Source: Bacteroides sp.
Lineage (GTDB): Bacteria; Bacteroidota; Bacteroidia; Bacteroidales; Bacteroidaceae
Direction: 5' to 3'
NCBI GenBank assembly: GCA_030529405.1
Contig: JAUMWZ010000039.1
Span: forward strand, 1 to 10,527
DNA: 10,527 bases
Part shown: positions 1-7,021 of the stretch, one piece after another
Position numbering within the stretch: position 1 is the first letter of the stretch
Layout: each line of letters begins with the position of its first letter
Notes under the pieces: model-generated
The model's database searches: none
The model's input: the letters and a program-made list of their open reading frames with translations, nothing else
Told to the model about the DNA's origin: nothing
Program-made: the position numbers and the translations under genes

Positions 1-668
1 CAAAAGATGGTTTCAACACGGTTGCAAACTCTAGAAATGTGATGTGGGGAATAGATGTTGATGCTCACAACAGTTTTGGAGTAAACTCTTTTTGGTCTTA
101 TGTTGATATCTTTTCTAATGGATATGCGTTCCGAAACGATTATTTAGGAATTGACCAAGAGCTATACCAAGGAATAGGACACACATATCTTGTGGGCAAC
201 GATGTGCGCAAAGGCTGGTGGAATTCAGAAGGCTCAAAGAAATATCCATTTGCAGCTTACAGCAAGTTCTTTGATAAAGAGCGAGAGTTTGGAGGTGACA
301 ATTCGTGGTTGAACGATATAATCTTCATGAGATTTGAAGAGCCTCTGTTGATAATAGCAGAAGCAGCAAAAACGCTAGGTAAAGACTCTAACTTGGCTAA
401 AGAAACAATCAAGATATTGGCTAATGAGAGAGTGGACGGAAAGATAGACTTTATAGACACAATGTCTGATGAAGATTTAGAAAAATATATTGCAGATAAC
501 TGGAGAATAGAGTTTTGGTTGGAAGGAAAATCTCTTGCAGCAATAAAAAGACTAAACTGGACAAAGGTCAGAGGAGATAACCATTCATTTCTAAAAGGGG
601 TTAGTTTCAACGGCACGGCTCAACATTTGATTTTCGAAGTGCCTGATAATGCAACCTATATGAGATAG
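1..668 (+). CDS. SusD/RagB-family outer-membrane glycan-binding protein, C-terminal part (NanU-like by context)
   Basis: The reading frame is open from the first bases of the window, so the start and the N-terminal half lie upstream; about 222 residues are visible. The visible part fits the C-terminal region of SusD/RagB proteins: a DVRKGWW segment, then YPFAAYSKFF, then the FMRFEEPLLIIAEA segment (family pattern R-x-E-x-LL-x-x-AEA), then NWRIEFWLEGKSLAAIKR (family pattern ER-x-E-x-x-x-EG-x-R-x-x-D-x-x-R), and a short tail resembling the usual FxIP end. SusD proteins are surface lipoproteins that cap a SusC TonB-dependent channel and bind glycans. Lying upstream of sialic acid genes, it may be equivalent to Tannerella NanU, but that is inference because neither the ligand-binding half nor the SusC partner is visible. 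The more degenerate EG-x-R motif (EGKSLAAIKR) is noted. A strong terminator follows within 30 bases. Confidence 0.85.
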   Translation, partial: KDGFNTVANSRNVMWGIDVDAHNSFGVNSFWSYVDIFSNGYAFRNDYLGIDQELYQGIGHTYLVGNDVRKGWWNSEGSKKYPFAAYSKFFDKEREFGGDNSWLNDIIFMRFEEPLLIIAEAAKTLGKDSNLAKETIKILANERVDGKIDFIDTMSDEDLEKYIADNWRIEFWLEGKSLAAIKRLNWTKVRGDNHSFLKGVSFNGTAQHLIFEVPDNATYMR

Positions 669-693
669 AAATATAACAAAGGCTACATTACTG

Positions 694-738
694 AGCGTGA
701 ACTTACTGCTTGAAAAAGCACTATGTTCACGCTTTTTT
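694..738 (+). terminator. Intrinsic terminator after the SusD-like gene
   Basis: AGCGTGAAC (694-702) pairs perfectly with GTTCACGCT (725-733), followed by a T run to 738. A second stem sits inside the loop: TGCTT (707-711) pairs with AAGCA (716-720) around a GAAA tetraloop. It begins 26 bases after the stop codon and closes the upstream transcription unit, separating it from the YhcH-family gene. Confidence 0.85.
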
Positions 739-860
739 ATATGCAAGAAAGCTATGTTTTGGCAGTAAATACTACTCACACAGCTCCTAAACAAACATAA
801 ACCTAGGTGCAAATCAACACAACACATCACACAATATATATTACAGTTGTTCTAACATAG

Positions 861-977
861 TATATAGTCGGTTTGCAAACCATATACAGTTTGTTTGTAA
901 AGTATATACAACTGACTTGCAAACTATATATAGCTGACTTCTAAACTGTATACAGTTTCCAAATGCGCTATACACAG
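861..977. repeat. 22-bp palindromic tandem repeat array 1 (six units)
   Basis: Cores resembling TATAYAG start at 861, 883, 905, 927, 949 and 971, each exactly 22 bp after the last. The last core is degenerate (TACACAG), and a possible earlier, slightly out-of-phase unit lies near 839. Between cores the sequence tends toward GTTTG, then CTTGCAAAC. The ideal unit contains the 18-bp palindrome CAAACTATATATAGTTTG, so the strand is ambiguous. Units are diverged from each other while the phase is kept. The rest of the 669-1114 gap holds the terminator at 694-738, an unremarkable AT-rich stretch at 739-860, and a leader with a -7 box at 1061-1068. I see no gene in it. Confidence 0.85.
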
Positions 978-1060
978 CCTTTCAGGGAGGAAATATTATC
1001 ACACAAAGAGAGAATAAATAAAAAACTTACGTAATAAGGGCTATTTAATGAAATTATTTA

Positions 1061-1068
1061 TACTTTTG
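1061..1068 (+). promoter_or_regulatory. Bacteroidetes-type -7 box for the YhcH-family gene
   Basis: TACTTTTG matches the TAnnTTTG -7 consensus exactly and lies 46 bases before the start codon at 1115. No TTG is found at the expected -33 distance, so the upstream element is weak; AAGGGCTATT (1036-1045) lies there instead. The same -7 octamer recurs before nanT and nanH. Confidence 0.55.
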
Positions 1069-1114
1069 GCGACACTGAAATAAATACAACAGAACACAAA
1101 AGACTAACAACAAC

Positions 1115-1561
1115 ATGGTAATATCTAATTTGAAAAACACGGAGAGAGTAGAGTGCATGCACCCACTGTTTAAGACACTATTTGATTATGTGAAGAATAA
1201 CGACCTGTTAAACACTGAGTTGGGCAGAATAGAATTAGACGGTGAGAACTTGTTTATAAACAACGTAAACCCTGAATGTGTGGCTAAAGAAACGCAAGTG
1301 TTAGAGGCACACAAGAAATATATAGACGTTCATATCTTATTGCAAGGTAAGGAAACAATCGGGTGGAAGGCATTAGAAAACTGCACTAAAGAACAAAAAG
1401 CATACGATGAAGAAGGAGATTATGCTCTATATAGTGATGTTCCGACAACATATGTAGAATTGTTACCAGGTGAGTTCGCTATTGTTTTCCCAGAAGATCC
1501 ACATGCTCCAGTTATCGGAGAAGGAAAGATTAGAAAGCTAATAGCTAAGGTCAGAGTTTAA
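1115..1561 (+). CDS. YhcH/YjgK/YiaL (DUF386) family protein, probable sialic acid anomerase (NanQ-like)
   Basis: The 148-residue product has the normal length for this small cupin-like family. Characteristic motifs are E64-x-H66 within EAHKKYIDVHILLQGKE (residues 64-80) and FPEDPH (125-130), whose acidic and histidine residues resemble the metal site of the family, then a C-terminal KLIAKVRV strand. E. coli YhcH (NanQ) belongs to the nan regulon and speeds interconversion of N-acetylneuraminate anomers; other members (EbgC, TabA, YiaL) act in other pathways, so the assignment here leans on the nan neighbourhood. No signal peptide is seen, so it is probably cytoplasmic. The start follows an A-rich leader without a Shine-Dalgarno sequence. 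It has its own -7 box at 1061 and terminator at 1593, so it looks monocistronic. Confidence 0.88.
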   Translation: MVISNLKNTERVECMHPLFKTLFDYVKNNDLLNTELGRIELDGENLFINNVNPECVAKETQVLEAHKKYIDVHILLQGKETIGWKALENCTKEQKAYDEEGDYALYSDVPTTYVELLPGEFAIVFPEDPHAPVIGEGKIRKLIAKVRV

Positions 1562-1592
1562 TAAGGCTATAAACAACACAGAAAATAATATT

Positions 1593-1632
1593 CCCTTGAC
1601 ATTTGATTATCATCATCTGTCGAGGGATTTTT
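1593..1632 (+). terminator. Intrinsic terminator after the YhcH-family gene
   Basis: CCCTTGACA (1593-1601) pairs with TGTCGAGGG (1618-1626) through nine pairs including one G-T wobble, with a 16-base loop, followed by ATTTTT. It lies 32 bases after the stop codon and precedes a new promoter. Confidence 0.75.
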
Positions 1633-1643
1633 ATACACTCCTC

Positions 1644-1675
1644 TTGAAAACATAAATATTCGTTGCTTAGTTTTG
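1644..1675 (+). promoter_or_regulatory. Bacteroidetes-type promoter for the outer-membrane barrel gene
   Basis: TTG at 1644-1646 (-33) and TAGTTTTG at 1668-1675 (-7, exact TAnnTTTG match) are 21 bases apart, within the usual range for the Bacteroidetes primary sigma factor. It sits just downstream of the terminator at 1593-1632. It is the only one of the four promoters called here without a 22-bp repeat array upstream. Confidence 0.65.
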
Positions 1676-1814
1676 TATATAATATGTGAGTCGAACAATA
1701 AGCAGAAAACTGTAAGTAGAAATATTTGCTCAAAAAGATGTTAATATATAATTTTACAGAAATGATATGCTAAGACATAGCTTATACGTAATACAGAATA
1801 ACACACAATACAAG

Positions 1815-2960
1815 ATGAAAGTAACACATAAACATCTAACTCTGAAATTAAAGACCATTCTTCTGCTAGTTATAGTTTTATGCTACACAAACGCAAGTGC
1901 AACAAACAATTCATTGAGCTATAAACTGGGCGGAGCTCTACGCTTTGGATACAAGAAAGCATCTTGGAATAGCGAACACAATAAGAATGGTGGAAATTTT
2001 CTTTATGATGTTTTTAGGCTTAATCTAGATGCAAAATACAAGCATTTGGGGCTTTGCTTAGACTACCGTTTTTATTCGTCTGCATCGGGAGGAAGTATGC
2101 TCAAGCACGGATATATGACCTACGACTTGGCAGATAAGCATACTTTTCAAGTTGGGCTTATACCGGTTTCGCACGGAATAATGCCTGTTGGGTCTAATAG
2201 CTTCTTACTAAACATGAACTATCTGTTCGGATTGGAAGACGATGCAGATATGGGTGCAGGCTATGTATATGATGACGGCAAATGGAGAATAGATGCTACA
2301 TTTTTCAAGAATGCAGACTGGATTAACAGCGGAGAAGTGTCTGCATCACGATATGGCTTTGACGTTGGCGGAACAGATAAGGAAGAAAACCAAATGAATG
2401 TTTACTTACACCGCCGTTGGGGCAATTCTGTAAAACAAGAGGTAGGTATTTGTGGTGCATACGGAGGTTTGCACAACATAAAAGAAAATATGATGGGTAG
2501 CAGATATTCGTATGCTTTGCACTACACATTAGATTATAACAACTGGAATCTAAAGGCACAATTCTCACACTATAATATGCGTCCATACAGAAAAGAGGGA
2601 GAACCAACAGACCATATAATAATGACAGGGCTGGGAGGTTCGCATAAAATAGCATCAAAGGCAAATGTTTATTTGGCGTCACTGTCATACAAGATACCGA
2701 TAAACAAAGGCATAATAGACGAGATTTGTCTATTTAACGACTTCAATGTGATAAAAAAACGAATTGAAGGAGCTAAGAATAGCTATCAAAACATACTTGG
2801 TATGGTCATCACAGCAGGTAATATTATAACTTATATAGACTGGGCTTGGGCTAAAAACAATCCCGACTTTGGAAAGAACAGTAAAGAAGGGTTTGTAAAA
2901 GGCAGCAAAAACAGCAAGTGGGACAATCTCATATACATAAACTTCGGATATTACTTCTAA
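1815..2960 (+). CDS. Putative outer-membrane beta-barrel (porin-like) protein
   Basis: With the ATG at 1815 the product has 381 residues and begins with a clean Sec signal peptide: basic N-region, a hydrophobic stretch TILLLVIVLC and likely cleavage after NASA (residue 29). The upstream in-frame ATG at 1767 would add 16 residues before the signal peptide and is less likely. The mature part has alternating hydrophobic and polar residues typical of transmembrane beta strands, aromatic girdle residues, and a terminal strand ending in aromatic residues with a final Phe (NFGYYF), as expected for a barrel handled by the Bam complex. Segments such as FQVGLIPVSHGIMP and LFGLEDDADMGAGY recall porins of the phosphate-selective O/P kind, but I cannot assign a family firmly. 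Its place among nan genes suggests a diffusion channel for sialic acid or released sugars, analogous in role to E. coli NanC; this is inference. No clear terminator follows. Confidence 0.75.
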   Translation: MKVTHKHLTLKLKTILLLVIVLCYTNASATNNSLSYKLGGALRFGYKKASWNSEHNKNGGNFLYDVFRLNLDAKYKHLGLCLDYRFYSSASGGSMLKHGYMTYDLADKHTFQVGLIPVSHGIMPVGSNSFLLNMNYLFGLEDDADMGAGYVYDDGKWRIDATFFKNADWINSGEVSASRYGFDVGGTDKEENQMNVYLHRRWGNSVKQEVGICGAYGGLHNIKENMMGSRYSYALHYTLDYNNWNLKAQFSHYNMRPYRKEGEPTDHIIMTGLGGSHKIASKANVYLASLSYKIPINKGIIDEICLFNDFNVIKKRIEGAKNSYQNILGMVITAGNIITYIDWAWAKNNPDFGKNSKEGFVKGSKNSKWDNLIYINFGYYF

Positions 2961-3037
2961 AAAATAGTATATACTTCGCTATCGCAAGAAATCTTTCCCT
3001 TCAAAAAAGAGCAACTTTATCTGTCACACAAGGTGTA

Positions 3038-3130
3038 TAAACAGCATTTGCAAACTGTATATACATTAAAAACAAACTATATATAGTTTATTTCTTGACC
3101 ATATATAGTCTACTTGCAAACCATATATAG
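3038..3130. repeat. 22-bp palindromic tandem repeat array 2 (five units)
   Basis: Cores start at 3038 (degenerate TAAACAG), 3060, 3080, 3102 and 3124. Steps are 22 bp except 3060 to 3080, where the core is shifted by a 2-base difference; the flanking CAAACT elements at 3051 and 3073 still keep 22 bp. The copy at 3073-3090 is a near-perfect version of the 18-bp palindrome, with one mismatch at its end. The array runs up to the nanT promoter. In the 2961-3306 gap the remaining parts are an AT-rich stretch after the barrel gene without a clear terminator, and an untranslated leader (about 3168-3306) in which I see no convincing gene. Confidence 0.82.
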
Positions 3131-3131
3131 C

Positions 3132-3160
3132 TTGCAAAAGGGCTATTATAACTACTTTTG
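3132..3160 (+). promoter_or_regulatory. Bacteroidetes-type promoter for nanT-nanA-nanE
   Basis: TTG (3132-3134) lies 18 bases before TACTTTTG (3153-3160), an exact TAnnTTTG -7 match. Transcription would begin near 3167, giving a leader of about 140 bases before nanT. The promoter directly abuts the last unit of repeat array 2, and AAGGGCTATT (3138-3147) lies between the two boxes, as a copy also precedes the -7 box of the YhcH-family gene. Confidence 0.6.
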
Positions 3161-3306
3161 TAGGGCAAAGAAAAACAGACAAACAAGAAAGTTTATACAG
3201 AAAGAACAACATATAGATAAAAAACTTTCATTAAATAGCGATTATTTACACAAAGAGTTTATATATTTGTGCGTAAAACAAAAAACAAAAAAACACTAAA
3301 CTTAAA

Positions 3307-4572
3307 ATGGAAAACAACACTAACTGTACAAACAAAAAAAGTTTATACCCTTGGGCTTTGGTGGGACTTCTTTGGTTTGTAGCCCTTCTTAACTACATGG
3401 ACCGTCAGATGTTATCTACAATGCAAGAAGCTATGAAGATTGACATCGTTGAACTACAATCGGCAGAGTCATTCGGTTTCCTTATGGCTATATTTCTTTA
3501 TATATACGGATTTATGAGTCCTGTGTCTGGCATCATAGCAGACAGACTTAGCCGTAAATGGATAGTCGTTGGAAGTCTGTTTGTATGGTCGGCTGTAACT
3601 CTACTAATGGGATATTCGGAAGATTTTGAACAGCTTGTAGTTTTAAGAGCACTAATGGGAGTGAGTGAAGCATTATATATTCCTGCAGGATTGTCGCTCA
3701 TTGCAGACTGGCACGAAGGTAAATCTCGTTCTCTGGCAGTGGGTATTCACATGACAGGTCTATATGCTGGGCAAGCAATTGGTGGTTTTGGAGCAACTGT
3801 TGCAGCCGCATTGACTTGGCAGGAAACATTCCATTGGTTTGGTATTGTAGGTATGTTTTATGCAATCATTCTTATATTCTTCTTGAAAGAAAAGAGAGTT
3901 TCAAGGAAAGCAGAGGATAGTGCAGAGCCTACTACTGTATTGAAAAAAGAAAATATATTCAAAGGTTTATCGGTTGTGTTAAGCAACTGGGTGTTCTGGG
4001 TAATACTGTTCTATTTTGCAGCACCTAGTCTTCCGGGCTGGGCTACTAAGAATTGGCTGCCAACACTATTTAGCGAAAACCTAAGTATGGATATGAGCCA
4101 AGCAGGCCCTCTATCAACAATAACAATAGCAATATCATCTTTCATCGGAGTTATTATCGGTGGAGTGATGTCTGACAGATGGGTTAAGAAAAACTTAAAG
4201 GGCAGAATATACACAAGTGCAATAGGACTTGGAATGACAATACCTTCACTCTTGCTGCTAGGCTATGGCAGTAGCGTGTTCAGTGTAGTAGGAGCAGGAG
4301 TTTTGTTCGGAATAGGTTTCGGAATGTTTGACGCTAACAACATGCCTATCCTTTGTCAGTTTGTTTCGTCAAAATATCGTGCTACGGCATACGGACTAAT
4401 GAATATGACGGGAGTGTTTGCTGGTGCTGGAGTTACCCAATTACTAGGCAGGTTCAAAGGTGAGGGAGTTGGCGAACTAGGCTATGGCTTTGCTATGCTT
4501 AGTGTAGTGGTGGCTGCCGCATTGGCTTTGCAGTTATTCACCTTAAATCCTAAAACAGACAATATGGAATAA
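3307..4572 (+). CDS. nanT: MFS sialic acid transporter
   Basis: The 421-residue product is a typical 12-helix major facilitator. The first helix ends in NYMDR (29-33), and GIIADRLSRK (75-84) is the MFS signature loop between helices 2 and 3. RALMGVSEALYIPA (114-127) matches the fourth-helix region of the anion:cation symporter-like branch. A central cytoplasmic loop rich in charged residues follows position 193. It should import free N-acetylneuraminate across the inner membrane, as NanT does in the Bacteroides fragilis nanLET operon; the substrate is inferred from the lyase and epimerase genes directly downstream. The start follows an A-rich leader with no Shine-Dalgarno sequence. The gap to nanA (115 bases) has no terminator but is filled by repeats, so co-transcription is likely. 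Confidence 0.87.
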   Translation: MENNTNCTNKKSLYPWALVGLLWFVALLNYMDRQMLSTMQEAMKIDIVELQSAESFGFLMAIFLYIYGFMSPVSGIIADRLSRKWIVVGSLFVWSAVTLLMGYSEDFEQLVVLRALMGVSEALYIPAGLSLIADWHEGKSRSLAVGIHMTGLYAGQAIGGFGATVAAALTWQETFHWFGIVGMFYAIILIFFLKEKRVSRKAEDSAEPTTVLKKENIFKGLSVVLSNWVFWVILFYFAAPSLPGWATKNWLPTLFSENLSMDMSQAGPLSTITIAISSFIGVIIGGVMSDRWVKKNLKGRIYTSAIGLGMTIPSLLLLGYGSSVFSVVGAGVLFGIGFGMFDANNMPILCQFVSSKYRATAYGLMNMTGVFAGAGVTQLLGRFKGEGVGELGYGFAMLSVVVAAALALQLFTLNPKTDNME

Positions 4573-4682
4573 TAAAAAGCCTGTTTACAAACTATATACA
4601 ATTTGAAAGTAGACTGTATATGGTTTAGAAACAAACTATATATAACTGAAAAGTAAACAATATATAATCAACCTAACAGATG
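4573..4682. repeat. 22-bp palindromic tandem repeat array 3, filling the nanT-nanA gap
   Basis: Cores start at 4595, 4617, 4639 and 4661, each exactly 22 bp apart, and a degenerate leading unit begins at 4573, the base after the nanT stop codon. The last unit ends at 4682, five bases before the nanA ATG. The array therefore makes up almost the whole 115-base intergenic space. There is no exact TAnnTTTG box here, so these repeats do not mark an obvious separate promoter. Confidence 0.82.
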
Positions 4683-4687
4683 TAATT

Positions 4688-5605
4688 ATGGAAAAAATTA
4701 AAGGACTTATAGATGCACCATTTACTCCATTCTATGAAAACGGAGAAGTTAATTATGAGCCCATAGAGGCTTATGCAAATATGTTGATGAAAAACGGACT
4801 TCAAGGTGTGTTCATCAATGGGTCTTCTGGCGAAGGATATATGCTTACTGACGAAGAACGTATGAAGTTGGCAGAGAAATGGGTATCTGTTGCTCCTAAA
4901 GGCTTCAAGGTTATCGTGCACGTTGGCAGTTGTTGCGTTAAATCTAGTCGTATGTTGGCAGAACACGCACAAAAGATTGGTGCGTGGGGTATAGGCGCAA
5001 TGGCTCCACCTTTTCCTAAAATTGGAAGAATAGAAGAATTGGTTAAGTACATAGAAGAAATAGCTTGCGGAGCACCAAACCTACCTTTCTATTACTATCA
5101 TATACCTGCATTTAATGGGGCATTCTTACCTATGGTGAAGTTGCTAGAGGCTGTTGATGGCAGAGTGCCTAATTTTGCAGGGATAAAATACACATTCGAA
5201 AGCATATATGAGTATAACCAATGTAGAATGTATAAAGACGGTAAGTTTGATATGCTACACGGTCAAGACGAAACTATACTTCCTTCACTCGCAATGGGAG
5301 GTGCAGAAGGAGGCATAGGAGGTACTACAAACTACAACGGTAAAGAGCTTGTAGGAATAATTGATGCCTGGAAAAAAGGAGATATAGAAACAGCTCGCGA
5401 GAAACAAAACTTCTCTCAGGAGGTAATTAACGTTATCTGCCGATACAGAGGTAATATAGTTGGAGGAAAGAGAATAATGAAACTTATCGGACTAGACCTA
5501 GGTAAGAACCGAACTCCTTTTCAAAACATGACTCAAGAAGAAGAAAATCAGATGAAAAAAGAACTTGAATCAATAAAGTTCTTTGAACGATGTAATAAGT
5601 TATAA
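4688..5605 (+). CDS. nanA: N-acetylneuraminate lyase
   Basis: The 305-residue product belongs to the class I aldolase family of N-acetylneuraminate lyases and dihydrodipicolinate synthases and has the usual length. GSSGE (45-49) corresponds to the GSTGE carboxylate-binding loop, Y137 in FYYYHIP (134-140) is the catalytic tyrosine, and K167 in GIKYT (165-169) is the Schiff-base lysine. The GGTTNYN loop at 211-217 fits the sialic acid lyase side of the family. It cleaves N-acetylneuraminate to N-acetylmannosamine and pyruvate in the cytoplasm; in Bacteroides the gene is often called nanL. A dihydrodipicolinate synthase is less likely given the sialidase, transporter and epimerase around it. nanE follows after 15 bases, so the two are surely co-transcribed. 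Confidence 0.93.
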   Translation: MEKIKGLIDAPFTPFYENGEVNYEPIEAYANMLMKNGLQGVFINGSSGEGYMLTDEERMKLAEKWVSVAPKGFKVIVHVGSCCVKSSRMLAEHAQKIGAWGIGAMAPPFPKIGRIEELVKYIEEIACGAPNLPFYYYHIPAFNGAFLPMVKLLEAVDGRVPNFAGIKYTFESIYEYNQCRMYKDGKFDMLHGQDETILPSLAMGGAEGGIGGTTNYNGKELVGIIDAWKKGDIETAREKQNFSQEVINVICRYRGNIVGGKRIMKLIGLDLGKNRTPFQNMTQEEENQMKKELESIKFFERCNKL

Positions 5606-5620
5606 TATAGACTTTACGTA

Positions 5621-6808
5621 ATGGATATAAATAAATACTTGAAAGAATGGTCTGATTCGTACAGAGATGATTTAGCAAACAACATCATGCCATTCTGGAT
5701 TAAGAACGGACTTGATAAGGTTAATGGTGGAATTTATACTTGCCTAAACCGTGATGGCTCTATTATTGACACCACAAAGTCAGTATGGTTTCAAGGTCGT
5801 TTTGGCTTTATTGCCGCATACGCATATAATAATATAGAGAAAAAAGCTGAATGGCTTGAAGCATCAAAAAGCTGTATTGACTTCCTTGAAAAGTATTGTT
5901 TCGACACAGATGGACATATGTTTTTCGAGGTAATGGATAATGGTACACCACTAAGAAAACGTCGTTATGTATTTTCAGAGGGCTTTGCTGCGATAGCAAT
6001 GGCAGAGTATTCTATTGCAAGCGGAGAGAAAAAGTATGCAGAACGTTCATTGCAGATTTTTAATGACACCTTAAAGTTCCTGAACACTCCAGGATTTTTG
6101 GAGCCAAAATACTTGCCTACACTCGAAACACGTGGTCATTCCATAACAATGATAATGATAAACACGGCGGCAAGAATAAGGCTTGCAATTCAAGACCCTG
6201 CATTAGACAAACAGATAGCAGACTCGATTGACAACTTAGAGAAGTATTTCGTAAAGCCAGAATATAAGGCTTTGCTCGAAATGGTAGGTAAAAATGGAGA
6301 GCTGATAGATACTTGTAACGGAAGAACCATTAACCCTGGACACTGCATAGAAACAGCATGGTTTATCTTAGAAGAGTCAGAACACAGAGGAGGAGATAAG
6401 AGATTGACCGACTTGGCACTTAAAATTCTGGACTGGTCATGGGAATGGGGCTGGGACAAAGAGTATGGTGGAATTATCAACTTTAGAGATTGTAAAAACT
6501 TACCACCACAAGATTACTCGCAAGATATGAAGTTCTGGTGGCCACAAACAGAAGCTATCATTGCCACTCTTTATGCTTACAAAATTAGCAAAGACAAGAA
6601 ATATCTTGAAATGCATAAGCAAATCAGCGAATGGACATATAAGCATTTCCCCGACAAAGAGTTTGGCGAGTGGTACGGATACCTTCACAGAGATGGAACA
6701 GTAGCACAGCCTGCTAAGGGAAACATCTTTAAGGGCCCGTTTCACATACCTCGCATGATGATAAGATCTCATCTTCTTTGCAACGAGATATTATCGGAAA
6801 ACAAGTAA
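5621..6808 (+). CDS. nanE: N-acylglucosamine 2-epimerase (AGE type)
   Basis: The 395-residue product has the length and (alpha/alpha)6-barrel motifs of the AGE family: WFQGR (56-60), RGHS (171-174), NPGHCIETAW (238-247), KFWWPQTEA (304-312) and GPFHIPR (372-378). H241 and H375 correspond to the two catalytic histidines known in this family. The enzyme interconverts unphosphorylated N-acetylmannosamine and N-acetylglucosamine. This differs from enterobacterial NanE, a small TIM-barrel enzyme acting on the 6-phosphate, and matches the Bacteroides route in which the epimerase acts first and a ROK-type kinase (RokA) then phosphorylates GlcNAc. No kinase is in the window. Related AGE-fold cellobiose or mannose epimerases are possible but the context argues against them. 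A stem-loop follows at 6824. Confidence 0.92.
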   Translation: MDINKYLKEWSDSYRDDLANNIMPFWIKNGLDKVNGGIYTCLNRDGSIIDTTKSVWFQGRFGFIAAYAYNNIEKKAEWLEASKSCIDFLEKYCFDTDGHMFFEVMDNGTPLRKRRYVFSEGFAAIAMAEYSIASGEKKYAERSLQIFNDTLKFLNTPGFLEPKYLPTLETRGHSITMIMINTAARIRLAIQDPALDKQIADSIDNLEKYFVKPEYKALLEMVGKNGELIDTCNGRTINPGHCIETAWFILEESEHRGGDKRLTDLALKILDWSWEWGWDKEYGGIINFRDCKNLPPQDYSQDMKFWWPQTEAIIATLYAYKISKDKKYLEMHKQISEWTYKHFPDKEFGEWYGYLHRDGTVAQPAKGNIFKGPFHIPRMMIRSHLLCNEILSENK

Positions 6809-6823
6809 TGAGATAATTATATG

Positions 6824-6864
6824 ACGGTTGTTCTTATAGTTTAACAAGCAAAGAGAACAACCGT
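6824..6864 (+). terminator. Stem-loop closing the nanT-nanA-nanE unit
   Basis: ACGGTTGTTCT (6824-6834) pairs perfectly with AGAACAACCGT (6854-6864) over 11 bp with a 19-base loop. The T tract afterwards is poor (TGTGTTATAAT), so it may be a weak intrinsic terminator or a 3'-end stabilising hairpin. It lies 15 bases after the nanE stop and before a new repeat array and promoter. Confidence 0.55.
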
Positions 6865-6921
6865 TGTGTTATAATATAGTTTTGGTATATTCCCGTCTTT
6901 TGATAAATGGGATAATAAGCA

Positions 6922-7016
6922 TATAAACTTGACTTGCAAAGCATATATAGTTTGTTTCCATACTATATACAGTTTATATGTAGACTATATACAGTTGAAA
7001 CACAATTTATATATAC
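6922..7016. repeat. 22-bp palindromic tandem repeat array 4, running into the nanH promoter
   Basis: Cores start at 6922 (TATAAAC), 6944, 6966, 6988 and 7010, every step exactly 22 bp. The last core, TATATAC at 7010-7016, overlaps the -7 box TACTTTTG at 7014-7021. Of the 6809-7141 gap, the remainder holds the nanE stem-loop (6824-6864), a stray TAGTTTTG at 6877-6884 without a -33 partner, and a leader of about 115 bases before nanH in which I see no gene. Confidence 0.85.
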
Positions 7017-7021
7017 TTTTG
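6995..7021 (+). promoter_or_regulatory. Candidate Bacteroidetes-type promoter for nanH-hexosaminidase
   Basis: TACTTTTG (7014-7021) matches TAnnTTTG exactly. The nearest TTG (6995-6997) is only 16 bases upstream, shorter than usual, so the -33 element is uncertain. Both boxes sit within or against the last two units of repeat array 4. The leader to the nanH start is about 115 bases and includes AGGAGGAG at 7077-7084, too far from the ATG to act as its ribosome binding site. Confidence 0.5.

Noticed and set aside
798..860. Extension of repeat array 1 further upstream
   Set aside because: Fragments such as ATATTACAGT near 839 and CATAAAC near 796 resemble the unit, but they fall out of the 22-bp phase and are too degenerate to count.
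861..977. CRISPR-like array
   Set aside because: A conserved repeat with unique spacers is not present: the whole 22-bp unit is a degenerate repeat without distinct spacers, and no cas gene is in the window.
1428..1457. Possible array units inside the YhcH-family gene (TATATAG at 1428 and TATGTAG at 1451)
   Set aside because: Only two cores, 23 bp apart, with no linker similarity; this is expected by chance in AT-rich coding DNA.
3114..3299. A 61-codon open frame on the + strand before nanT
   Set aside because: It begins inside repeat array 2, overlaps the nanT promoter, is low in complexity and rich in Lys and Tyr, and has no recognisable motif. It is better explained as untranslated leader.
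6877..6884. TAGTTTTG as an additional promoter -7 box
   Set aside because: It matches the -7 consensus but has no TTG at a suitable -33 distance and falls just after the nanE stem-loop, 258 bases from nanH. It is kept only as an alternative start.
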